Part shown: positions 24,001 to 36,000 of the stretch, in pieces
How the letters are laid out: the number at the start of each line of letters is the position of its first letter
Numbering within the stretch: the first letter of the stretch is position 1
From: Syngnathus acus
Lineage: Eukaryota > Chordata > Actinopteri > Syngnathiformes > Syngnathidae
Direction of reading: 5' to 3'
DNA: 64,000 nucleotides
Assembly: GCF_901709675.1 (NCBI RefSeq)
Contig: NC_051098.1
Span: 11,748,918-11,812,917 of the forward strand
Program-made: the position numbers and the translations under genes
The notes under the pieces: generated by a model
The model's input: the letters and a program-made list of their open reading frames with translations, nothing else
What the model was told of the DNA's origin: nothing
Database searches by the model: none

Positions 24001-27000
24001 GCTGCAATGCAACATTCATACAATACATTTAAATCAGCTTACCACTTCTCCTCTTCTGTCGTCTGAGCAGTAACCCTACAAAGGCAAATATTTCTGAGTG
24101 CCTCATTGACTTTACACGAATGTTTATTACCAAATCTGGCGTGTTGATTTGTTTCACTTACAGGATGTCCTCAATCTTGGTTATGATGTTTTCAGCATAA
24201 GAGCGTTCGCGCTCGAGGGTGACACGATCTCGTCCACGTTCTTGGTCCAGCCTGCCCAGCTCCACTTCAGCAACGGTTAGGCCCATGCTGCGCTTTTGTC
24301 TACATGTACAAACATGTAATGTTGACATGTGGATGGGGTTGGTTAAAAAAAAAAAAAATCTGGAAAATACATCGAAATGAGAATCAAGTCTACCTGAAGT
24401 CCTCAAGGTTCTTCTGAATGTCAGGGAGCAAAGAATCTTGTAGTGTTTGAACGTGTTGTCTGTTTATTTCCTCTGGGATCAACTCTGTCCGCCGTCGATC
24501 TGCAAAACCAGCCCAAATACTTAACGTTCAAGAACAAATAGAGCCCCATTATAATTGAGCGTAAAAAAAAAAAAAAAAAAGCAAAGGCAGAAAAACTGAC
24601 CAAGATCAGCAGAAATGGATTCTGGAACTGCCACTTTCAAATGCTGAAAGAAAAAGGGCAAGTGTTCAATACCCGCGATAATCGAACTGCATCATCTTTT
24701 TCTGCCTGTGTTCACTATAAAGAAAAAGGTCAGTGCTTACTGCTCCCCGATCAATAAAGAAGGTATGGAGGTCCATGAACATCCGTCTGGTCTCTTTGGA
24801 GTTGGTCTGCTTGTACAAGTCAGCATAGAGGTAGCACAGCTAAGGGGACACGAGACAATGAATGAAAAACGCAAACAAAGAGCTCAGACGGAATCAAAAC
24901 AAAAGGCGTTGAGGGTTGTACCACCGGGGCCGGATCGAATTGAGATATGACGTGATGCATGAAGGCTGCGAGGTGGGCGGGCCGAGACTTGAGCTGCTCA
25001 ATGCTGGTAAAGCGGTTACACTGGCCATTGGTCTGCAAAAGAAAACCATGGACAAGGATGTAAAAAGAGAAAAAAAATGTGATGAATGGCAATATTGCAA
25101 TATACCTGCTCTTGGTCAGAATCAAAATAATCGTCCTCAGCTCCAATGATATGCGAGACGATACGAGAGGAGGGACTGCTGACGGTGGTGGGAGACAGAG
25201 AGTCCTACGGGCAACACATTTGTACATTTTAGGGCTTCCATTTAAAAATCTTCTGACTGCGGTGTAGTTGGACATTTAATTGTACTCCAAAGTGTCCGAT
25301 AATAACACCGAAGCGGGAGAAGGGTGGAGATGATTTGTACCAGATCAGTGGCATCCTCTGTTTCTGGGGAGTGGCAGGAGTTGAAGCTGTTCCTGGGTGT
25401 GCTCTTTGGACTCGGGCAAAAACTCTCTGGAGAGACGAGTCCAAATCCAGAAATCTGTAGGCGGTGAGGCACAACAATTTACAATCGACCTCAAATTTCC
25501 GTATCAATCGAACAGTAATCATACGTAATGATGTATTGAAATTAGGATGAGGAATACAGATGTTGCGTCACTTAAAAAAAAAAAACGAAACCAACGTACA
25601 GGTGTGCTGCTCCAGGACAAGTCAGCACTTTGCTCTCCCGCCGCATGAGTGTGCTCAGTTTCAAACATGCTACCATCATCTGCATCTCCACCCGGAGCAG
25701 CCTCCTAAACATCCACAGAAACATTAGCTGCTGATAAATTAAATACATCACAACAGAATAAATACTACCAAAAATACAATACGCTTAAAGGGGGAAAATC
25801 AAGCTGAAAATGTTCTTAACAATTATGTATGCGCCGTCACTACTCTAAACATGGAATTACGATGCGTTCAGGGCAACCCCCTAGCGATTACATGAGGAAC
25901 TATGCTAGATAAAGACGGTACGGGCAAAATAGAGTGGCTTTCCTCTGAAGGCTAATCCTCAAATAAGATTAGGATTAATGTTTGTCTGGAGCCTAAATGC
26001 TCTTCCCTGACTCGCACCGGGATCTTCGGGATCCCGTCCCTCGATACCTGGCTGTGTGTTGGCAGGCTTACCTGTGTTGCGCCGGTGGCCTTGAAGAGCT
26101 GACCCTGCAGCTGTGGAATGTGTTTCTTAGCTTCCTGGTTGTCTTTCAGTAGTTTGGGGGAGGGGTTTCGGCCGTACTCGTCCTTCATCGCCTGGACAGC
26201 AAGGGACGTATAGTTCAAACACCCCAAACATTTTTCATCCATAAATCCCGTTCAGTAATTTATAAGATGATTACCCATTGAGGTGTGGAGGAGAGCCGGT
26301 CGTGAGGACTGTACGGGCGTTCTGTCGCAGGCGAGTTTGGGGAGGAAATAGTCACGCCAAGCATTTCAGACTCGGCTTCAGACAGGGGGATCTGGGGGAG
26401 CCCCGGAGGGCGACCCAGGACTGTGAGGGCCACGTAGGAGCCCGCTAGAATAAGGCGGAGAGATTAGCAATACTATTTCAACACGATGGCAAGATCCTGT
26501 TGAAAAAAGAACTTACATTTGATAAGCTTCACCACTTCAATGTGGTTTGAATGTGTTACGAGGGTTCCGTTGACCTGAAACACACCGACCGTCAGCATGA
26601 CATACCAAACACACAGCTGAGGAAAAAGATAGAGTGGCCACAAGGTGGCAGGCTACAGCCTGTTTAGACTTTTGACAAGAAAACAATATGATTCATGCAG
26701 AGAAGGAGGTAGGGGGGGTAGTTGCAGATAAACACAACACCTTGATGATCCTGTCTCCTGTCTGAACGCCTGCCCGCATTGCAGCACCATCTGAGAAAAA
26801 CACAGTGATCAGAGCATGAAAGAAACAGAAAAGGAAAACAAATTGGTTGAGCCGGAACACTTTGGAGAAAAATACTACCTGACATTTCAAAGAAGCTATT
26901 TGAGTATTACAACCGTGGTTATGTTTCATGAAGGACCTGTTTCACAGCTCCACCCCAAACAAAAGATTAGACTTGAGAGTCCTGTCCAGCTGAAAGTCTT

Positions 27001-30000
27001 TGACTTTTTACGAGTAGCATATGAAGCCTCAAATGAAGCTTCATTGATTTGCTTCCCGGGAACGACCGATACTTGAGTTTTGTTTGTGTTGATAAGTATA
27101 AGTAATTTTCTCGTCAAAGTCCTCCCATGCATTGATGACACCTGATAATGCCGCTCAAATGGAACGACTCGGGAAATAAACAATCCGAAGCCACAATGGT
27201 GCCTCAAGTGCGTCAGCGGCGACTTCCCCGCGGCAGTTATTGCAACAAAATAATGAGAATCGTCGAGTCTTGTGTCACCTTCTTTGACGAGCTGCACAAA
27301 CACCGGATTGTCACCACTGACTGTGAGCCCAAAGCCATTTTCGTCTTTCTGGATGATGACGCATCGCTGGACCAGACCTGCAAGTGAGACACAGAAAGGG
27401 TGGTACGTGTTTTGAAAATGAGCTGAATCAAATGTCACACATTCATCATGTTTAAAGGACATTTTTTTTCCTCTCTCTCTATGTTATCTTATAATGTATA
27501 CAAGTTGAAAATCAACCAGAACTGTTTTGGATCATGGAGGTCAACTGTTCTGTGTATAGCAAAGAACAGCTGCACAATATCTTTGCGATACCACAGGAAA
27601 TTGTTTAAACTCGCCTACACGAAACCTCCGGTCAAACATTTTCCAATGATCATTACTATTAGTCGGACGCGGATGCCTTTTGGCCGTGCATTTGTTTGGA
27701 AGGATGTCTGAAAGCGATCTGGCGATCCAGACATTGCTGCTTGTTTTCTCACAGCCTAAAGGGGGAAAACGATTCTTCGCAGGTTCTTAACGCGTGGTTT
27801 CATTAGCGTGGCAAGAGGAGATTAGCGTTTATCTAACGTCTGAGTGATAATGACTGGGCTGACAGGACAATGTCAAGAATTCCCAAAGGACCGATATTTT
27901 TTGAGTAAATACCTCGTTATCTTGGAAAGTATATTACTCAAAATTGACCCCAGCGTGTATGACCTTTGAACTAGTTTCTTGTTGCGGCTGAGATTTTCTA
28001 ACCATTGACGTGCCGACCGGAGAGGTGAATGGATCAATATGGCTTGTGGGGGGTTGGTGAGTGGAGAATGGGAGCTAATAGATGTGGAGAGGTTTGGGGA
28101 AGCAAAAAGCCTCAGGCTTGGGAAGGAGGGGGGGTTGACACAGCTCTAGACAGAGGGGGGCAAAGGAGGGGGGCAGGGAGCGAGGTGAAAGCAGAGGTGT
28201 CAAAGTGATTAAGCCATATGGGCTAAAGAGCTGGTGTGAATTTACCTCGAGATGTTGATCTTGCGCTTGAGTTCCACGCTTAACTGTGTGTATTAGGTCA
28301 GGCTTTATAAAAACCTTGACAAGTGGGGAGTGCTGACATGGTCAATGAGCAGGCCAATCCATTTACAATGATGCATTATTCAGAGGCCCTAACTGATTTG
28401 TTATTGGCACCCCTTTTGCTGAAACGCTATAAAAATAAAAAAAAGGACTCTAGAGGATAAACTGACATTTAAAACTGAGAGCGCACAAAAAGAGGAGGAG
28501 CCGTGGAATCTTAAAAATATCAAATGCGCTCGAATGATTTGTCGGGATTTAAAAAGAATTCTTCTTAGCAAAGAAAATAATGGGAATAGAAATAATCGAT
28601 GTCATGATAAAATTGTTACCTTTTTTTTCTCTACTTGACAGGCACTGTATTTTTTTTTTTTTTACTGTTCATCAAAGCGATTGAAAGTGCACCGCCAGCT
28701 TTGTCTATGCTTGCACTTTCTCTATGCTTGCACTTTCTCCTCGTTAAGTGCAAAATAAACAAAAAAGCACTGTCTTCATCTTAAGGCATTCTCACACCAG
28801 CGTGTTTAGATGTTAAAAAAGTTGTGCAGATGTCACACCACTCATCCCGGCAAGAGTATCCTTACCACAGGACTCAGGCTTCCCCTCTGCTAGCACACTG
28901 CTGCTGCCACTCTTCTGCACCACCAGAGCTTCTGCTCACAGCCCCAAACCACGCAGACAGCATGGCGCGCACACACACACATACACACACACACACACAC
29001 ACACAGAACACGAACCAACAACACAAAAGGAAGGAAAGACACCAAATAGAAAATCATGAGGGAGGAAAGTGATCATGGGAAAAAGAAACCGATAATAGAA
29101 ATAATAAAACACTCGATTCGGGTTCCTGGCGTTGTACTTTCTGATTTGGTTTTACATGGTGCTCTGTGGACACACTACTAGACGATCCAAACATTTCTAT
29201 TTCTGCTTCATTGTAGCAACAGTGTTTCCATTTGTCTGACCAAAATGTGTCTCTTAAAGTGTGTGTGGCACCTCCCACAGGCAGACAACCTCCAACTTCC
29301 CAGAGAAAACAATTTGTCCATGTGCTGTTGTATCATTAATATAATCCATCATGCGGTGCAGAGGATTTTTTTTTTTTTTAGACGGTTCGATTACATAAGC
29401 TTGAGTTGTACTGTAGCTAACTGTTGTTTTTTTTAACCTTCTTAAACTCTTCTTAAAAGAGCATTTTGACGTGTGTAGCCGGTTGAAAGGCTTTTCGAAA
29501 TCTGCATTAAGACCACCCAAACACACAAGACGCCACATTTGCACGCCCTCAAGTAAAATGGCTGACAGGCAGCTGCGTAGATAAAGAAATTAAAACGTAA
29601 CCATCTAACTATGCTAAATTTGATCGATTTGAAAGAGACAAGACTATTCTCAAAACACATTCAGAACAGAAGCAGGATAAAGATCAGACCACACTGGTCA
29701 AAGTTTTCAAAGACAACAAAACCATTAGGGGGACACACATCCTTTCAGCATCTCAGCTGCCTTGCACAAACTGTCATCGGCACACACTTTTTTTTTTTTT
29801 TTAGACTGTGTTTTGTGTAACAACACAGAGCAGAAGAGGCGGGGTGCGCCGTTACAAACAAGGCAGTTAGATGAAGCGATGAGATGTGGGGTGGGGGGGG
29901 AAGGTGCAGAGTACATTTAAGGAGGAAAGGAAAAACAGAACAAAAACAGGTTGGTTGCCTGCGAGTTAAACATTACCTGTCGGGTCAAACTCATTGGAGG

Positions 30001-33000
30001 AAAGCGAGGTTTTGTCACTTTTAGGTCTCTTGTCCGGCGGGTGGTCTTTGCTGAGAATGCTGCTGGTTCTAAAATGAAAACAAAACTAAAATAAATTCAC
30101 CCGCAAGATTCAGTGAAAATGCAAATTTGTCAACGTTGAATGGTGAATACTGTCCGCTGTCTATCAAGATACAAACTGAAGAGTAAAAAGTAAAATGGAG
30201 GTATTTCTAAACCGTATATAAAGTCACTTAGCTAAGATTATTTAATTTCTAAAAAAATAACAACAACAAAAGACGAAAACAAAGTTAGGCAAGATCTCTA
30301 ATAAAGCTTCGCACCATGGCAGGACAGCGTTAGCTCGCGACTAGCAAGCTAGCCACAGCTTATAGCTGGTACGGCGCAAATTAGCTTAGCACCTAGCCTA
30401 AAGTGCTCGCTATCATTGAAGTCATTTGGGGTTGTTTCACAGTATGTTACTTCAAATTCCCAGTACGCTTAATAAAATTTTTAGGGTAATTCAACGATGG
30501 AATTCAAACAATTAGCATTCCGTAATGAATTGTGTTGGCCCTCAGAGGTTGCTTTGTGTAAGTGGCGGGATATATTTGTAACAGACGAAAAGTTAATGAA
30601 AGCTTGCGTGCAATGCATACGCAGCAAGCTCGACGGGCTTTTGAGAGAGGAACTGAGAATTCATTTGCCACACAGAAGTGGCAATTATTCACTTTGGCAC
30701 TGACAATAACGTGTGTGAGTCACAGCCAATGTGTCACGGTGGATAATGTGACAGCCAGAGAGGACGTGGAGGCGCTCTGCTGAGCAAGGCCGGAGAAAGG
30801 ACTTTTCCCAAAAGCAAGGCCACGGCCGCCGCGCACTGGCTCGGACCTCGGCGGTCCATGTATGGTTGCCGCTGCCTATGCCGGCCCCAAATGTGAAAGG
30901 CCACTGTTCTGTTCGCAGTGAAAGGCAGTGATGGGCCGCACTTAGAAGAGGGACTCCTTTGTCCCTCACTGTGTGTGCATGCGCGTTAGCAGCAGGGTGG
31001 GGGTGGAGGAGGCCATGTTTAGTCTGAGCTCAGAAGACTTCTGTATTGCAGCAAAAAGACGATTCCGTACCTGTTTGCTTTCTTGGGAAACCTGCGGGAG
31101 TGGAGAGAGAGAGAGAGAGAGAGAGGAGCCAATGTTAATATCTCGGAACGATGACCTCATCGAGATTAAAGCAAAGACGGAAGAGGGCAAAACAAGATAC
31201 ATTTCCATGAGACCCGTCTCGTGGTAAACATGATAATCCAGATCAAACATGCGAGTTCTTGTGCGGCAGATTAAAGCGTTTTCCAGGTCAAATGTCCTCC
31301 GACTCGCAGATCACTCATTGCTCGCGTGTGTGTGCGTGACATCACAACTCCACACTTCTGATTTATTATTCGTTTTTAGAAAGAGCCTTGTTTCCTTGTG
31401 ATTATCATGTTACTTTTACCTATATTGTTAAACTGCTAAAGAACGCACCATTACGGGACAAAACAGAGGGGGCGAGTAAGTTTACATTTCAGTCGTCATA
31501 ACAGGGGAGGCCTCGCGACTAACGAGTGACTATTAACTCTCTTTCTCCCGGTGACAGTGTGTTCCATTCAGACTGGGCATCTGAATGGCTCGTTTATGAA
31601 AATGCCTCGGTCTGTAATAAGTTCCAGGGACTCAGCAAGAGAGCGAGAAAAAAACTCCCAAAGATTTAAGTAACCAACTCCCATGAAAGCTCGAAACTGG
31701 AGAGACCCGGAAAAAGACAGGCATATAAACATAGAGACTGAACAAGGCGAAACCGAGCAGACTAGCTTGGGTTCATGTGGGCGCTAATGAAAACAAGACA
31801 GTCAAGTACAACTTGTTGTATGATGAAAAAAATAATAATGATAACAATAATGAAACTGCATTGCTCAATTTTGGCACATGCTGCCAATTTTTATAAATTA
31901 ATATAAATTATACTCTAATATAACAATTATTATAGTTATTGATGCTGTATGATGAAAATAATAATAATAATAATGAAACTGCATTGCTCAATTTTGGCAC
32001 ATGGTGCCAATTTTTATAAATTAATAATATAAATTATAAATTAATAATAATAATAATGAAACTGCATTGCTCAATTTTGGCACATGGTGCCAATTTTATA
32101 AATTAATAATATAAATTGTAAATTAATCTAATTATTATAGTTATTGATTGATTGGGAACAATGAACCATTGCGACCAAATAGCCGTCCTTCTCATTTGAT
32201 ACAAAATCCACCAGGAATCCTTTGGCGCATTAGTTTATTGCGAGATTAGGAAACAGCTGCCTGAAACTTTATCGGAGAGGTTTCCAACCAGCTGGTCAGA
32301 CCTTATGGGCAAAATTCCCATATTCGCCATATCCTAAACGGTAGAATTGTACCGCTTCCGCATTAACAGTCAATTGTCTGTCTGGCAGACAACAGTGCTC
32401 CATTGTTACATTTCCTCATAATGACTTAAATACTCCGATGGACACGGTAATGAGAACAGAGAAGCTCACGAGGGGAAAGAAACAGGATGACAACGTGGAC
32501 AGGATAAGACGCATACTTAGTGGCGAGAGCTGATTAAATTGGATTTTAGATCCAGTTGCCTGTTATCTGATAAGTCTGGGTGAACTGACCTCTTGACATC
32601 TCTTCTCAAATTATGCAATGTATATTCACGTTCAAATAAAATCATTTTTAAGCACCAAAATCAGCCTACCACCATTTTTGTTTTTATCGTGAATTTTTTC
32701 CCCCAAAATCATAATGAACTATATTTATAGAACTCATCAGCCAGACTTTTTCTTTCAGAAAAAAAAAAAAGGTTCCTCAAGGCATATAATTGTTCCTCAA
32801 GCTTCAAAGAGCGAACCATTAAAATGTGCAGGAAGCGTTATGTGGGAGAAAAAGGGTGGGGCGGGCGAGCAGGGTGGGAGTGGAGAGGTGAGGGTGCTGA
32901 TGTACTGCAGCGGGCCCGGGCTTGAATGCTCCATTGAGGTTTGCTGTTTTGATGGAAAACTGCGCCAGAGCTGGGCCAACTTCAGCAAGAGTGGCAGCAA

Positions 33001-36000
33001 AGGGAGACCGTGACTAGACCAGCGAGGGAGAGAGACCGACCGAGTGAGCAGCACAGGGGAGGGGAGGGATGACGAACAGCCTTATTTTTGTGAAAGAGTC
33101 TCCCGAAAGGAAGAGGAAGGGAAATTGGTGAATAATTAAAGAGTAGATGAACAGGGGGAGGATTCAAGGGGAAGTCCTGCAGGAAGGATCCTGCACGCAC
33201 ACACACGATTAAAGCTGAACATTTAAGTCAACTAACAAATAAAGTTGAGAAACATTGGCCCTCTTTACACTCCAATGAAGAGTCATTATTTTCCAGATTT
33301 CTTTTCTGTCTGTTCTATATGGAGGATGGGCGGGGTGGTGTGCTTGAAGTTGACGTAGCAATTTTCTACTTTGGGTGGTAGTGCCACAGCCGCAGGGACG
33401 ATGTGTGGAGAATTCCGCAACGTCGGGACTCCAAGAAGTTTATATTGGCAAAATTCAGGTTTTGAAAGACCACGTGCAAAAACCTGCTCGTATCTAACTT
33501 TTGTGCACCCTACCTGCGAAGAATGAAAACAATTCTCATGTGGTGTTAAACCCGAAGGAGGCGTGGCCCGCCTAAAGTCCGCAAAGGATTGGGAGCTGCC
33601 TTGAGGCTGCGGAGATCAGAATGAGGAGTGGTCCATTCCAGAAAGACGACCACATTACCTCGCACGTAGCAGCAGCAGCAGCAAATCACACTGGAAACCG
33701 AGGGAGTGAAGGCGGCTGAGTCATATCGAGCACCTTGGGAAATTGGAAAGATGTTCTAACGCAGCCAGCGGGACCGATCTTATCTCGACTGCAGCTTGTC
33801 AATAAGAGACGGCGCGCCGCCGATGTTATCTAATCTGTCTACCTGAGTCACAAAGTGTCATTGTGCACAAACGCACGCACGCACAACACAAAACGGGTCA
33901 CCTTCGTTGCAAAGGAGAAAGGAGACGTCGACACCCACGCACTTGCGTTCCTTTCTGTGTTGTCGCCATGTCGAATTTCAAACAGACTGTGACCTTAGCG
34001 GAGCCCTCAAGGTATCGATGTGTTAACTGGGGCACAGATTTAAAGAAAGCGTTTGAACCAGACAGAGAGGCGAAGGGGGGAGGTGAGAACGCAATTGTTG
34101 TTGGCGTAGGAAGAAACAGAAGTAATAGTTCTGGAGCTCAAGCTAAAGCCTCCAGGGGGAAAACGCTGCCCTTTCTGCCCCAATAAACCTCATCAGGATT
34201 CCTGACATGAAGGCCGGGGGATAGACATTTCTTCACGCTATGCTGTCTCCTGCCCTCTGGGACTGAGAAAGGAAAGGAGGTAGTCCAACGGGTTACGCTG
34301 TTTAACGTGAACACCGGAGGACTTCTCTGATCAGTCGGAAAAAGTTCCTGGCATGACGAGGCATGCGAACAAAAGCTCAAGGAGCATTAAGTTGGTTCGT
34401 CTTACTTTTGCTTGAAATGTGTTTTTATTTATTTGTCACATCGGTGCAAAAATATTTAATACTACATTTTAAAATGTTAACTTTACAAAGATTTGACTTT
34501 GTATTTCTAGTTGCGGGGATTGGCTATGGGAAAATTAGAGGTTGAGAAAAACTATACGGGCTGGATCCGAGTCCGTGGCGGAACCTGTGCCCTAGTCCTG
34601 ATGCTCTTTGACAAAGTGCAGCAGCGTTTTAAAGTGGCTGCTTAGCCCTGAATCAGCAGAAAGCAGCCGTGCAAGGTTAATCGCAGTGCAGTGGGAGGTT
34701 TGCTGCTCCGTTTCCCTCTGCGCATTAAGTTCTGCTGGCAAAGAGATGTTTGGGATGGTGTATCTCATCCAGAGGGAGAGAGTCGTCACAAAGTACTGAA
34801 CAGCCTCTTCTTGAAAAGTGAAAGCCAACCGCAGAGACTCTCAAACACATTTTATACCACGAAGAACAAAATGATTTATGTCATACAAGAACTGGATGAT
34901 TTGGCCTTGAAATAAAATATCTCGACTGTATTCAAAAACAAGTTCTGCTTTTTTATTTCTCCAAAAACCAAACAAGATTTGGAAAAAAAAACAAAAAAAT
35001 CCCCCTGACTGCGCTTTTCTATACTCGCTCTTCCCGGCCATCTTGTTAGCGCAAACCACAAAAGTGAGGATGTGCTTCAAACTACGGAAACTGCCAAAAG
35101 AAAATGGAGTTTCCAATATCTGTGCAGTGATATAGCAATAATAAAGTAGCCACGCAGCAGAGCTAAAATTATAGGCATATGGTAAGGCACCAAAAAAAAA
35201 AAAAATACATTGGACCTATGACAGACCCTTGCTGGATCCCTTAAAATATAATTTCCTCTGTTACCCAGGGAATCCAGGTATTGACTATCAAATATGGTCA
35301 GAACCAACTGAGATCCCTTTCAGATTTGTGTAGGAGGATTTCCCGCTTCCATTCCCAGTCCTAGCATTTTAGCAAAGCACACATTAGTGAATCGGAGTTT
35401 TTATGCTGTGGTGGAAGCTAAAAATGGCCTGGAAAAGGAGTCCCAACATGCCAACCATAAATCAAAATCATCCAGTATAGGACACCACTGAAACTGCAAG
35501 ATTAGAGTCTACTGAGAATCATAACCTATATTTACAAAATACTGTCCATAAAAAAAAAACATTTTGGTATCATCAAGACTGTTCCATACTTTAATCACAA
35601 AGCAGGAAAGTTTCCTTTTCAGATGAATTCCCAAATAATTCCCAATGCCGCTGGCCTCATTCACAGCTACAAAACATTTTCTTTCCTTGTCCTCTTTTTT
35701 TTTCCTCAGTTGTAAGGATCGTGTCTTTAGTGGAGTGAGAGTAATGTGTGGCCCTCAAGCTCCCTTCGCCTGGCTTAAGGGGGCAGGACCCTAGACAGTG
35801 TCCGCAAGCATCAGGATCATAACGCTATAGCACATAAAAGCACCAGCTAAAAAATCTCCACCCACTGTCTAGCATCCATGGGCATTGTTGTTATTTTTTT
35901 CTCCCCCGTCTTCTGTCTCCTTTTCAATATTCTTCCACTTTGGTGTTGCTTCACAATGTAATAGTGCCCTTGAATGAAATGCTACCATGGCAGAATGATA

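Larger units (their letters stand above)
27378..29976 (-). other. arhgef12 intron 2
   Basis: A 2.6-kb intron between exons 3 and 2 with no exon recognised. It contains a G-rich tract on the plus strand (about 28105-28190), T/A runs, and a CA microsatellite at 28969-29004. Confidence 0.75.

Noticed and set aside
26926-27462. 178-codon minus-strand open frame
   Set aside because: Only the part 27377-27279 is coding (arhgef12 exon 3, PDZ). The rest is intron read through the splice sites.
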